Positions 37,101 through 43,788 of a stretch of DNA of 64,000 bases are shown here, in pieces; the stretch's first letter is position 1, and every line of letters starts with the position of its first letter. Source of the DNA: Magnolia sinica (lineage: Eukaryota; Streptophyta; Magnoliopsida; Magnoliales; Magnoliaceae). The notes beneath the pieces are model-generated. The model did no database searches and had not been told where the DNA came from. It was given only the letters and a program-made list of their open reading frames with translations. The DNA lies in contig NC_080574.1 in assembly GCF_029962835.1 (NCBI RefSeq), positions 24,836,001 through 24,900,000 on the forward strand, read 5' to 3'. The translations under genes and the position numbers were made by a program.

Positions 37101-37222
37101 TGAGTACGACAGCTGAATTCTGTGCCCAGGCTTCTCAAAACATGAGTGCGGCACCTGATGCTTAATGTCAACTTACCATACAACCATCCATGTTGCAGGA
37201 TGCTATCAAAGACATCGAGTAG
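3864..37222 (+). CDS. TVP38/TMEM64 (VTT domain, DedA-like) membrane protein, spliced
   Basis: Visible exons are about 3864-4153, 4387-4439, 5905-5997, 6092-6315, 28952-29018, 36736-36846 and 37199-37222 (TAG stop). All junctions are GT-AG and every codon phase matches, giving about 286 residues. The first exon encodes a basic, acidic-patch stretch and then a hydrophobic segment ([15 protein letters not shown]). Later exons carry the VTT core: [20 protein letters not shown], an ARYFARERI segment, the family signature [18 protein letters not shown], and [19 protein letters not shown]. The last hydrophobic segment is [19 protein letters not shown]. This domain occurs in TVP38/TMEM64 and DedA-type proteins of Golgi, ER or plastid membranes; several relatives act in lipid scrambling or trafficking. 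It most resembles the plant branch with a plastid-type N-terminus (family knowledge). The start is unresolved: the correct frame has a stop at 3844-3846 and no ATG after it, so an upstream exon spliced at about 3864 is likely. Introns 4 and 5 are full of transposons. Confidence 0.92.
4440..5904. other. VTT gene intron 2
   Basis: AT-rich intron sequence with a CT microsatellite at about 4960-4982. No mobile element was confidently recognised. The donor is GTGAGA at 4440 and the acceptor is TTGTAG ending at 5904. Confidence 0.7.
7027..7618 (+). mobile_element. 5'-truncated L1-type LINE, 3' end
   Basis: The sequence encodes the degraded zinc-binding tail of a plant L1 reverse transcriptase: ILTIDNLRK, then a Cys-rich segment and [14 protein letters not shown], followed by an untranslated tail and an A-rich 3' end. 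A perfect 12-bp duplication TGTTCCATGTGG flanks it at 7015-7026 and 7619-7630, as expected for target-primed insertion. It lies in intron 4 of the VTT gene in the sense orientation and carries several stop codons, so it is inactive. Confidence 0.85.
7631..9075. other. VTT intron 4 sequence, degraded repeats
   Basis: No gene was found. Fragments of the palindromic repeat family (ATGGACGGAGTGGATGTTAA near 7700) and a GGGA-rich block (7793-7812) are visible; the rest is AT-rich and unassigned. Confidence 0.5.
9091..9922 (+). mobile_element. 5'-truncated L1-type LINE, 3' end
   Basis: The coding remnant holds the zf-RVT region of a plant L1: [34 protein letters not shown] and an RIWAEFL segment. 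It is split by frameshifts (around 9360-9400 and 9690) and followed by a 3' UTR and a poly-A tract (9912-9923). It is flanked by a 15-bp duplication ACATTTACTGCAATA (9076-9090) and ACATTTATTGCAATA (9923-9937) with one mismatch. It belongs to the same L1 lineage as the copies at 7027 and 13690 and is inactive. Confidence 0.88.
9938..10331. other. VTT intron 4 sequence, nothing recognised
   Basis: AT-rich intron sequence directly after the LINE duplication. No coding or repeat signal was recognised until the 5S-like fragment begins. Confidence 0.5.
10332..10439 (+). pseudogene. 5S rRNA-like fragment (pseudogene or 5S-derived repeat)
   Basis: About 105 bases follow the plant 5S rRNA from its middle to its 3' end: CCATCAGAACTC, then GTTAAGCACGCTT, GATGAGAGT, CTAGGATGGGCGA and CTCCTGGGAAGTCCTC, ending at GCACCCC. 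This covers the region of the internal control elements. The first 15-20 bases of 5S rRNA are not recognisable, and a short insertion (GCCGC region near 10392) and substitutions are present. It is a lone copy inside an intron, so it is most likely a dead retro-copied 5S or the head of a 5S-derived SINE, and not part of an rDNA array. Confidence 0.8.
11336..11772. repeat. Palindromic GTGGGGCCCACC element
   Basis: The left arm starts GTGGGGCCCACCTTGATG with the CCATGCCATCCAT motif. The right arm mirrors it with GATGGCATGGATATAC and AAGGTGGGCCCCAC. The interior has mirrored boxes such as CCTAGGGCCCATTG. It lies in the left half of the outer hAT-type element. Partial copies follow at about 11845-12100 and 12320-12660. 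Confidence 0.65.
12693..12843. repeat. GGATGG minisatellite, left part
   Basis: This is a degenerate tandem array of GGATGG/GGAATGG/GATTGG units within the outer hAT-type element. It is the left remnant of an array interrupted by the inner hAT-type element at 12844; the rest continues at 28033. Confidence 0.85.
13869..14426 (+). pseudogene. LINE ORF1-like remnant
   Basis: An open frame of about 185 codons ends eight bases before the ORF2 start. It is rich in Ser, Arg and Gln near the C-terminus and has no recognisable zinc knuckle. Its position directly upstream of the endonuclease ORF is the reason for calling it ORF1-derived. A complete plant L1 ORF1 would be considerably longer, so this is a truncated C-terminal part. 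Confidence 0.5.
14435..16435 (+). pseudogene. LINE ORF2, endonuclease and RT N-terminal part (broken)
   Basis: The frame opens [18 protein letters not shown] and continues DIICLQETK, the N-terminus of the AP-like endonuclease of plant L1s. IVGDFNVI and SDHSPIIL mark later endonuclease motifs. RT motifs follow: [39 protein letters not shown] and [12 protein letters not shown]. Breaks are visible as stops at about 14669 and 15005, and a frameshift near 15990 in a run of seven Gs. The reading then runs into the Gypsy LTR at 16436. Confidence 0.88.
16436..17197 (-). repeat. 3' LTR of the Gypsy element (outer end truncated)
   Basis: It aligns with 22336-23056 but lacks roughly the 90 outermost bases present at 22246-22335. 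It has a tandem duplication of about 41 bases (units starting AATAAGCAAATAAAGACA near 16885 and 16927) that the other LTR does not have. The inner border is at 17197, where the polyprotein frame continues into the LTR. Confidence 0.88.
17152..21935 (-). pseudogene. Gypsy gag-pol polyprotein with chromodomain (decayed)
   Basis: Reading right to left: a gag region starting at 21935, a CCHC knuckle [14 protein letters not shown] (about 20850-20891), and a protease IVDSGS motif. The RT has [22 protein letters not shown] and the YFDD catalytic box (about 19510). RNase H ([12 protein letters not shown]) and integrase (HHCC-like [10 protein letters not shown], then [12 protein letters not shown] and [10 protein letters not shown]) follow. 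A C-terminal chromodomain ([25 protein letters not shown]) ends at 17152. Gag and pol share one frame. That frame is broken by stops at 21501, 21399, 21063, 19372 and 17590 and by a frameshift near 19565. The last 15 codons or so lie inside the 3' LTR. Stops such as TGA in place of Trp fit C-to-T decay of methylated DNA. Confidence 0.93.
22225..22243 (-). other. Primer-binding site of the Gypsy element
   Basis: On the minus strand, directly inside the 5' LTR, the sequence reads TTTGGTATCAAAGCCTAGG. This matches the TGGTATCA start typical of sites complementary to the 3' end of plant initiator tRNA-Met. It is two to three bases from the LTR end at 22246, the normal spacing. Confidence 0.8.
22246..23056 (-). 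repeat. 5' LTR of the Gypsy element (complete, 811 bp)
   Basis: On the plus strand it starts TGACGCAGGACAGCCC and ends GCTTGTGTCCGCA, giving TG...CA ends on either strand. It matches the left LTR apart from substitutions, the left copy's 41-bp tandem duplication and the left copy's missing outer end. Confidence 0.9.
23071..23172 (+). mobile_element. L1-type LINE, middle segment
   Basis: LINE sequence resumes after the Gypsy element. The first 61 bases (23071-23131) repeat 16374-16434 almost exactly ([20 protein letters not shown]). The frame continues [13 protein letters not shown] and is interrupted by a hAT-type insertion at 23173; its downstream continuation is at 24389. Confidence 0.88.
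23173..24380. mobile_element. hAT-type non-autonomous element inside the LINE
   Basis: The left end CAGTGTTTGAAATAGCG and the right end (reverse strand) CAGTGTATTAAATAGCG form terminal inverted repeats. The 8-bp duplications are GTCTCGAC (23165-23172) and GTCTTGAC (24381-24388) with one mismatch. Both subterminal regions are packed with GTAGCGT/ACGCTAC motifs, especially 24200-24365. The interior has a GTGGGCCATG minisatellite. No coding capacity was seen, so it must have been mobilised by another element's transposase. Confidence 0.88.
23373..23650. repeat. Minisatellite with units of about 40 bp (GTGGGCCATGCCATA)
   Basis: At least six imperfect units carry ATAGTGGACCC, then CATGTGGGCCATG, then CCATACACA. 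Unit length varies through loss of the ACACACC part. It lies within the hAT-type element. The reading frames it opens are periodic artefacts. Confidence 0.85.
24389..25973 (+). pseudogene. LINE ORF2, RT C-terminal and zf-RVT part (broken)
   Basis: The first codons give HIQYANDS, where an active L1 has YADD, so the first catalytic Asp is Asn here. A T is missing from the following T run (24424-24431), shifting the frame before [10 protein letters not shown]. Later regions are [31 protein letters not shown], a WGKE-like [15 protein letters not shown] segment, and the zinc-binding tail [12 protein letters not shown] ... [19 protein letters not shown] frame-breaking TAG is at 25209 and a TAA at 25675. 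It is inactive. Confidence 0.9.
24389..26068 (+). mobile_element. L1-type LINE, 3' segment with poly-A
   Basis: LINE sequence resumes at CAATCACGCACATCCAATA, joining the segment that ends at 23172 once one copy of the 8-bp duplication is removed. It contains the last RT motifs, the thumb and zinc-binding regions, the ORF2 stop (about 25971), a short 3' UTR and an A-rich tail from about 26048. Confidence 0.9.
26129..26259 (+). mobile_element. tRNA-derived SINE
   Basis: An element of about 131 bp begins with a tRNA-like head containing an A-box-like GCTCGGGTGGTAGACTC (about 26140-26156) and a B-box-like GGTTCGAGTAT (about 26183-26193). It ends in A-rich tracts. It is flanked by an 18-bp duplication ATGTTTCATGTGGTGTGG (26111-26128) and ATGTTTCCTGTGGTGTGG (26260-26277) with one mismatch. 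It inserted in the right arm of the palindromic element. Confidence 0.85.
26504..26757. repeat. Short palindromic GTGGGG-type element
   Basis: CACGTTGATGCATTTTTCG and ATATCCACACTGTCCATC on the left are mirrored by ATGGATGGTGTGGATATAAC and GCATCATGGTGGGG on the right. It is a shortened family member in the right part of the inner hAT-type element. Confidence 0.55.
26868..27302. repeat. Palindromic GGGCCCAC-family element
   Basis: The left arm carries TATATCCATGCCGTCCATC. The right arm carries GATGGACAACATGGATATAC, GCATCAAGGTGGGCTC and GGGTCCCACTC. Internal boxes mirror as in the other members. It is non-coding. Confidence 0.6.
27388..27813. repeat. Palindromic GTGGGGCCCAC element
   Basis: It starts CGTGGGGCCCACTGTGACGC and ends ATCACAGTGGGCCCCAC, with TCCATCCATC and GATGGACGGTGTGGATATAA as mirrored subterminal motifs. 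It is the clearest full-length copy in the window. Confidence 0.7.
28033..28385. repeat. GGATGG minisatellite, right part
   Basis: Degenerate GGATGG/GATTGGATG/GGTTGGAT units extend for about 350 bases. This is the continuation of the array at 12693-12843 and belongs to the outer hAT-type element. It opens long His/Pro/Ser-rich frames on the minus strand that are not genes. Confidence 0.88.
29205..29630 (-). mobile_element. L1-type LINE fragment (3' end)
   Basis: A poly-T run at about 29205-29221 marks the 3' end on the minus strand. The minus strand then encodes a zf-RVT tail ([10 protein letters not shown] ... [18 protein letters not shown]). A weak repeat CTTATCTCTG/CTTATCTG at 29195 and 29627 may be the target duplication. 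It lies in intron 5 of the VTT gene, antisense to the gene. Confidence 0.75.
29960..30760 (-). mobile_element. RTE-like LINE fragment with LTR-like insert
   Basis: The minus strand at 30422-30631 encodes [14 protein letters not shown] and RGRPKKMAQ, resembling the C-terminal RLRWFGHV...RGRPKK region of RTE-clade LINEs. The 3' side (29965-30060) has the GGTCAGCTTTACAAATCCCG-type end common to RTE copies. Between them, about 30095-30485, is unrelated sequence with a TATA-like CCTATATAAGGG (30351) and a GAATTGAATGAAAATTT motif, which looks like a solo LTR; its ends and duplication were not resolved. Confidence 0.6.
31404..31602. repeat. Local duplication in an AT-rich region
   Basis: TTATAGCTTGTTACATTACA occurs at about 31410 and 31581. 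TAATACAAGTGATCAGATTT occurs at about 31438 and 31536. The order of the blocks differs between the copies, so this is a scrambled duplication, not a simple tandem repeat. It lies in intron 5 of the VTT gene. Confidence 0.7.
32100..34422 (-). pseudogene. hAT-superfamily transposase, decayed
   Basis: Pieces of a plant hAT transposase appear in order on the minus strand. The N-terminus is at 34422 ([15 protein letters not shown]). A DUF659-like block has [28 protein letters not shown] (about 33740-33850), followed by VITDN and [15 protein letters not shown] (33541-33660). Next is a [13 protein letters not shown] segment (about 33300). The C-terminal dimerisation-like region reads [15 protein letters not shown] (about 32470-32520), then NDMVFVQYD near 32315. 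Stops and frameshifts separate the pieces. Its own terminal repeats were not identified. It lies in intron 5 of the VTT gene, antisense to it. Confidence 0.85.
34880..36060 (+). mobile_element. L1-type LINE fragment (RT thumb to zf-RVT)
   Basis: The frame begins with [13 protein letters not shown] and [18 protein letters not shown] and a TAG follow where the family has Arg and other residues, then FLWQG and KKFHLMKW. Later comes [14 protein letters not shown] with a Cys-containing tail ([16 protein letters not shown]). It ends near 36050, before an AT-rich tail. It belongs to the same L1 lineage as the other copies and is 5'-truncated and dead. No duplication was found. Confidence 0.82.
36185..36336. 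repeat. Direct repeat AGGCCCTAATAA...ATAATTGCTTT
   Basis: About 25 bases beginning AGGCCCTAATAAGATAATTG at 36185 recur at 36311 with one change. Between them ACTACTTTTATGGAC occurs twice. This may be a partial MITE end duplicated in place. Confidence 0.6.
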
Positions 37223-37269
37223 ACATCCAGACAAAGATATGCCTGAAATTTCGATTGTGAAGACAGCCT

Positions 37270-37275
37270 AATAAA
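37270..37275 (+). terminator. Possible polyadenylation signal of the VTT gene
   Basis: An AATAAA hexamer lies 48 bases after the TAG stop of the VTT gene, in AT-rich sequence. The distance is short but possible for a plant transcript. Confidence 0.4.
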
Positions 37276-39295
37276 GGTAAAATGTGAAATAGATGGGTAT
37301 GTCGGTCTTGTAAAAATTAATGATCATCATTTACATGTATCTTGATAGAATTTGGTTGATTTTAAGGTGTAATATCTGCAATTTGTATCAGTGGCTAGTC
37401 CTTGTTTTCTGTAAATCAGCCAAAGCATTGGATGTTGTGGTTTTAGTGGCACAATTATTCTATCTGCGGTGCCAATATGATTGATCAAATCCAAAGAAGA
37501 GTAGCAGCCAAAATTTTCTGACAACTCTAGTTCATTTTGCTTGAATAATCTTAACTTGCTGAGATGTCCTTTGTGTCGTCTTCTTGAGTTTATGCAATCA
37601 TGATTCAAATTATCACCAACATAAGCATGATAAGGGAAAAGCCCGATTCAAAATATTAGGACATCTTGATTTTCTCTGGGGACCAACATTCACGAACTTC
37701 TTTTGAAGTTTCGATTGCTTTCTTTCTTTTTACTTTGGACTTAAGTTGGAACTAAGAACTTCCATGGAAAGGATGGGAAAGCTAAAGATCATGAATGAAC
37801 CAACCAGTGAAGAAAGATGCTAACACAGCCAAGCAACAGAGCTGGGTCTGACTCAGCCAACAGGACAAGCCAACTCAACTTGCTGAATTACCATTTTCCA
37901 ATGTTTTTTCTTTTTCTCCTTCAGCCTATGAGCCTACGAGTCTCAACTTCAGGTGATTCTCTTGACCTGTCACCCAAGTGTGCTGTGATCCTTGGGGCTG
38001 AATTGAGTTGATTGAGAGAAGGAAACTCAGTGAAGCAACTCTGGAGTAGTGAAATTCGGTTGGAGTGGGAAGGGAAGGAAGGAAGATTACAAAATGAAGC
38101 ATAAAATTAAAAAGAACAAAAAATAACAAGAAAAAGGATAAGAAATTTGGTAAGCCCCCCCACTTGCATGTTCAAGGCTTCCCAACTAGACACCACTGCA
38201 ACAAATGTTGCCAGATCTTAAAAATCTCACAATATTCTCCTGAAAAATAAACCAAACAACATTATCACATTATGTCTCACCAATTTTTATTTTCTTTGAT
38301 TTTATTGTGATTTTTTTTTTCCGATATTATGAGAAAATTATTAAAATTTTTAACTAGTTCATCATATACTTATATATAAGAAACATAAAGTTATTTATTA
38401 ATTTATAGTAAATACTTTTTAAATTTTGATTATGATTTTCCTGATGTAGCCCTCAAAATTAAAAAATCTCCCTAGAAATTCCTGAACCAAGAAATTCTGG
38501 AGAATGAGATTTGCCACTATCCTACACGCCACCATATGTACGCACATGGCACACAGGTGTGAAATCCTTGCTGTCCACCAGGTGGTTTCCATCATGTTTA
38601 GATGCCCTGGCCCAAATATCAGGCTCCTCAACTCATCATGTGGACGGCAATGCTAGCAATAAATAGATGGCTTAGAAAAAAGTTCGCCAATTTTTTGCCC
38701 CTAGCCAACCATTTTTTTCATGAACTGTTGCCCATGTGATCGATGTGTGGGCCTGATTTTTGTACCAAGGTGCCTCTACGATGTGACCCACCTGATGGAT
38801 GACTTGGATATTTCACCCATGTACCACATGGGGCTCATGTGGTTGGCTGTAGATTGGATGGCTTGTACACACGTCTAGGCTTAGGGAAAAATAAAATAAA
38901 ATCTGAAACGTTCAAAGAAAGCTATTGAAATGGATTATAGTCCAAGTATTTATATAAATCTGGAAATATAGTGCCGTGAGCATGAAAATGGGTTCTTGCG
39001 TGTTTCTTCTCCATTTTGCAGTTTTCCCGCCCTTGTAAGCATTTTATAGCATATGGAAGTGCAGTGCAGCTATTATGTGTTAAATGCAGCTTTTGATGGA
39101 TGTAATATAATAATCAGTAATTGCTATTCCATATCAATTTGAAATCCTTTCTATCTGGAGAGAATAGAAAAGTGCCTCCAGCGAAGGAAAGATATGAACA
39201 GTCCACTTCTCTAACATTAGCCTAAATAATGTACATTCAAGACCCTCTTCTGTCAATCTACAGTTTCCTAAAGCCTTGTACGTGTTTGAAAGCCT
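37276..39295. other. Intergenic region between the VTT and MAPKKK genes
   Basis: The two genes converge here. The first part is probably 3' UTR and flank. A palindrome-like stretch with GTGGGCCTG and GTGACCCACC motifs occupies about 38740-38880. No coding exon or RNA gene was recognised. Confidence 0.5.
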
Positions 39296-40354
39296 TCAAC
39301 CTGATCTAACGTCAACCCACTCTGATGCTGCAATATCGATCTGTGTTTGGTGCTTTGTCATCTGCCTCTCTTCTTTTGTGCACCTTTTCAAGAATGGCAT
39401 ACGTGCTGGAAGCTCTTCTGCAATTGGAGATTCGGATCCATCTGATTCCCATCCTCGGTCATCGAGTACACTTGTTGGTGAGTAGGCATACTCCTTTGAT
39501 GAATACTTTCCAGATGTGTTCCCAGAAACAAAAGGATGGCTAAGCAATTCTTCGCTGCTCCACCTTGATGTTGGGTTCCTTTGCAAGCATTTCCTCAAGA
39601 AGTCCAACCCTTCTGCAGAAAAGTTGGGTGGTAATTGAGGGGTTTCATCGCTGCATGCAATCTTATAGACAGCTGCCATTGGGTTTGAGACCTCGTCACC
39701 CCAAGGACTCCCAGTGGCCATTTCAATAACCGTGCATCCCAGAGACCAGATGTCGGAAGCAAAGTCTAGCCCTTCATTTCTCAGGACTTCAGGTGCCATC
39801 CACAGGGGAGTGCCGCACATGGATTGCCAGAAGTTCTTTGAATTTGTGTTGGCTTTTGAAGAATTCAGCCTCTTGGCGCCACCAAAATCTGCCAGCCTGA
39901 TGTCTCCAGATGAGCCCAAGAGCACATTCTTGCATTTGAGATCACAATGCACAATCCTGCTCCTGTGCAAGTATGCAAGCCCATGGAGGATCCCACGGGT
40001 GTACGACCGGATGACGGACTCATCAAGAGCACCACCGAACTTCTTTGTGATGTCGGACAGGCTGCCCCCAGCCATGAATTCCATGAAGAGGTTGAATGTC
40101 TGCTCGCCATTTGCTTCATCTGAAACATCATGCCCAAGGTACCGGACGATGTATGGCGAATTGAGGTTCTTTAGGATGTCTGCCTCATTCTCCAGTGATT
40201 GAAACCCTGACCCGGATGAAGCAGATTTGACAGCGAAGAGCTCGCCATTGGATTTGTTCATGGCCAAGTTGACAGTGCCGAAGGATCCAGACCCAACTGC
40301 ATTCCCCTTTACCCACTCCATTTGTCGAAGAGAGTTCGAATATTTTCCCGCCAT
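39296..40354 (-). CDS. MAP kinase kinase kinase, MEKK-type (MAPKKK17/18-like)
   Basis: A single-exon gene of 352 codons. The protein kinase domain starts almost at the N-terminus: glycine loop GSGSFGTV (21-28), ATP Lys in AVKSA (K43), catalytic loop HCDLKCKN (136-143) with D138, DFG at 156-158, and the MAPKKK signature GTPLWMAPEV (181-190). HCD replaces the usual HRD, as in related plant kinases of this group. After the kinase domain (about residue 277) comes a short Ser- and Glu-rich tail without a recognised domain. Intronless genes of about 340-370 residues with this layout are typical of the plant MAPKKK13-21 (MEKK) subgroup, which includes ABA-responsive MAPKKK17/18 acting upstream of MKK3. 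The exact orthologue cannot be fixed without a tree. The ATG at 40354 precedes a second ATG eleven codons later; the first is used because it gives the longer frame. Confidence 0.93.
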   Translation of the reverse strand: MAGKYSNSLRQMEWVKGNAVGSGSFGTVNLAMNKSNGELFAVKSASSGSGFQSLENEADILKNLNSPYIVRYLGHDVSDEANGEQTFNLFMEFMAGGSLSDITKKFGGALDESVIRSYTRGILHGLAYLHRSRIVHCDLKCKNVLLGSSGDIRLADFGGAKRLNSSKANTNSKNFWQSMCGTPLWMAPEVLRNEGLDFASDIWSLGCTVIEMATGSPWGDEVSNPMAAVYKIACSDETPQLPPNFSAEGLDFLRKCLQRNPTSRWSSEELLSHPFVSGNTSGKYSSKEYAYSPTSVLDDRGWESDGSESPIAEELPARMPFLKRCTKEERQMTKHQTQIDIAASEWVDVRSG

Positions 40355-41002
40355 TTTTGGATTCCTTGTTAAAGATTGAGAAGAAGAGCAGAAAGGTGGG
40401 TGGTGGTCTTCTTATGTTTGATGGAGAATCCAACCAGAAACCAGGTTATTTGTCTTTCTGAATGCTTACAGATTCTGTCAACGAGATTTTTAAAAGAGGG
40501 GTGAAAACAGAATTTTAAGTACCCACAACCAAAAAACCAGAGATATGTGCAAGATTGAAACTGCCGACGATAAAAACTACGTGCTCAGTCTCTCTAAATT
40601 ACCTAGAAGGGAAATCCGCTGTGAAGAATGGATTACTGAGATTTCGTGGAGGAGATGATGAAAAATAACGGATTTGAATAGTCACAGGAAAAACAGAGAG
40701 ACTGAAATTATTTGCGCAACGGTAAAAGGAAAAGATTTCTTTCTTTTCCTTTTCTTTTTAAAAAGAGTTTTTACCCTTAATGTATCGTACGCATAATAGA
40801 AGCAGTTTCTGGAATCCTTACCCATCCAATTGCAGAAGGTTTTTTCATGCGTAATGTAGAGGATGGTCGGAAAGAGAGCGATTTTCCAGCACCGGAAAAC
40901 CGCCCCTCTCCAAAGAATCCTGAAAAGGTTTTCCTTTCCCAAATCTGTTTTACTCTGGTTCCTGGTTGTGTTGGAAGGAGGAGGGAATTGGATAGGAATG
41001 GT

Positions 41003-41012
41003 GCTTTTATAC
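41003..41012 (-). promoter_or_regulatory. Possible TATA box of the MAPKKK gene
   Basis: On the minus strand the sequence reads CGTATAAAAGC about 650 bases before the MAPKKK start codon. It fits a TATA box, implying a long 5' UTR or a 5' UTR intron. No transcript evidence is available. Confidence 0.3.
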
Positions 41013-41107
41013 GGAGAAAGACGAGGAAAACCGTTGCAGAGATCCTGATTTTGTGTGGAGCTCTTGGAGTGTGATTGGATAGAGATGGATGGGGTGAATG
41101 GGTGTTT

Positions 41108-41117
41108 GCCACGTGTA
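41108..41117 (-). promoter_or_regulatory. ABRE/G-box upstream of the MAPKKK gene
   Basis: On the minus strand the site reads TACACGTGGC, which contains the ABA-responsive element core ACGTGGC. It is about 100 bases upstream of the TATA-like motif and about 755 bases from the ATG. It fits a MAPKKK of the ABA-inducible subgroup, but a single motif can occur by chance. Confidence 0.45.
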
Positions 41118-41119
41118 GC

Positions 41120-43051
41120 GTCCTTTTGTGTGGTGGTTGTGATTTGTGGAGGGATGAAACGGGTGGGTGGTATGTGAACGTGAGGTTGTTTTGGTCGTTA
41201 CAGAATATAGGGGCAGTTTAGTTATTTTAAGTTCAGCAGGACCTGTTCCTGGCCGTTAATGATTCCATGGTAGTTCCACTTGGACGCGGATTGCCTTTCG
41301 CATTAATTAAGTTCCTCCAATGAGAAGCTAGGTGGGCCCCACCGTGGATGTCTGTGAAAAATCCACCGGAGTAATTTTATTTTATTTTATTTCAGCTTTC
41401 AATAATGTAGCTCTGTTTCTTTGAAAATGGTCCGTACACTTGGACTACTGTTTTGTGGACCAATGATAGAGAGATTAGGATGTCCAAAACATTCCAGATC
41501 AACGGTTTGGATCACCAAATATATATAATTTCCAAGAGCTATAAGCCTATAAAGTCATGGCAAATGTCACACGTTATATCTGACTTTCATCTATTGCTCT
41601 TTAACGTGGAACTATGGATGGGACGTGGGGCCTACCGCCTACCCCACAGTTCCAACCAATCACTGACGTCCAATGGTAAAAAGTCCTCCAACAAAACTTG
41701 GATAAAGTCATCAGATTATCTGAAACAAAGCTTAAGCCGATCCACTCTTCTGATGGACCACAACTGAACAACCGAGTATTGGGTCAGGTCGTTGGCTATT
41801 CGTTAATTCCAACAGTGGGGCCAAAGGCTTAATTGTGGCCCACCTGATGACTGTATGGGCTTCGATTGTCCACCAGGTGATCTTCCTAACAGGATCCACC
41901 TTTTTGCACGGCTTGGATTTCTTTCATAAGTGACACATGGTAATTAAAAAATGGTGCAGCATTACAATTTGCATGCTTAACATATTCTACAATAAAGAAA
42001 CATGTAAATTAGAACATCCGAGCCGTCAGAAAGATGGGCTACACCCTGAAGTTCACCAAGAGCAAAAAATTAGAACATTACACTCATCAGGTGGGCCACA
42101 AACGGATTGAGTTAGATATCAGCCGTCCATTGATTTCAGTGGTGTGGCCCGCCTTAGGAATGGAGGTGATGTTTATGATGCGGACCCAACTTTTTTTTTA
42201 ACGGCTTGGATGTCATACACAAATGACAGGGGGCGGAAAAGAAATATGTAACGGATCAAAACCATCTCTTGTGGTTAAAAGTTAAAACTGTAATATCACT
42301 ATGAGGTGAGGGTCCTTTGGTGGTTTAAACGTTAAGGCAGTTGAGGGAAGAGTGGCATCGGCTAATTCTCGTGCGGATGGGAAGAAATGCAGTATGCATG
42401 GCTCCCACTGTGCGTGTGATTTCCCCGCCGTTCATTTGTGAGGCACATCCGATGAATGGGTCATAGACCAAAACTCACGGACGCGGATTACCTGCTAAAA
42501 AGCAGTTCCTGCAACGGAAGCTAGGTGGGGCCCACCATGATGTTTGTGAGAAATCCACTCCTTTGTTTTTCAGATCATGTTAGGACAGGCCCAAAAAAAT
42601 GAGGCAGATCCAAAACTAAAAAAGAGTGGCCGACACGACAGGACAGGAAACTGTGAGGATTGAACGTCCACCGTCAAAGCATTCATGGGAACACAAGTTT
42701 TGGATCAGGCAAATATTTGTGTGTTTTCAGTTCATCCCAGCAGGAATGATGAACTTAAGAACGGTACGGATGGCATATATAAATATCACGGTGGATGTTT
42801 TAAAGGCAGGCATTTACCCAACATCACTTTTTCCTGTCCGCCAGCCCACCCGAGTGGCCGATTTCTGACAAACATCACGCTCACGACTGGATCCTCTTGT
42901 CAATCGTTGGATCAAAGATGCATTCAGGTAAGAAGAGGATCAAGCGAGATCTGGATCCTTCATCCATTGGGCCCTACCTCAGCGCTTGATCAAGCCTCTC
43001 TCCACGGTGACCGTCTGGGTTGAGTACATGTATGTCATGATGAGGACAAAC

Positions 43052-43103
<52 letters not shown>

Positions 43104-43788
43104 CCAGTGATCACCACAATCCCCACAGGATATTAGCTGAAACGCACATTTTGTGGCCCACTTTGCAAACCTTCTACAGACGCTTCTGATGGTCTGATGG
43201 AAGCCACTCTAATGGGATCATAATCGATCCTTAACAAGGGCCAAACAGAAGCACTTGATTCTACTATTTTTCCAAGTGATCTCGACTGTCCATTTTATAC
43301 ACATTATTAATAGGATGCTTAGAAATTTCTCTGATGGGTGTGAGTTTTACGCAGTAACCCATGAAATTCTAGATTGGGCTGTCCAAGTACACCCAACGCA
43401 ACTAGGAGCACCATAACTTAACAGTGCTCTGAGAACATTGGATTGTTTCTCCATATAAGAAGCCACGTAAAGGGGAAAAAAACAGAAAAAAAAAAAAAAA
43501 AAAAGAGGAGGAAGAAGAAGTGGAAGCCAAGGGTGCAACTTCTAACATTTTCATATGCATATATTTTCATTAGGTATGTTAGATATACATGAATATCCCT
43601 CGACCCTTATGTATATACATTATCTTTCAGGATATCATTCTACTTTTTTTTTTTTTTTTGAAATATAGCGTTTGTCTACCCAAAGAAGCAAGAGAAAAGA
43701 AAGCGAGCTTAGTTACAGGGAAGAAGGAAAGGGGAAGGATGCAACATAAGCTACATTCACTCTGTTAAGCAGAAGAGCTTTGACATTG
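41120..43788. other. Intergenic region between the MAPKKK promoter and the SGR2-like 3' end
   Basis: Copies of a repeat beginning GCGGATT and continuing AGCTAGGTGGG occur at about 41288 and 42484. The second continues as a half-copy of the palindromic family to about 42840. A GA microsatellite lies at 43053-43099. A poly-T run at about 43645-43660 followed by A/G-rich sequence may be a LINE tail. No gene was recognised. Confidence 0.5.
43053..43099. repeat. (GA)n microsatellite
   Basis: An uninterrupted GA repeat of about 23 units. Confidence 0.95.

Noticed and set aside
39714-40202. Plus-strand frame of 162 codons opposite the kinase
   Set aside because: It is the antisense shadow of the conserved MAPKKK coding sequence.
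40777-41112. Minus-strand frame upstream of the MAPKKK
   Set aside because: It shows no domain and overlaps the likely promoter/5' UTR with frames on both strands; it is probably chance.
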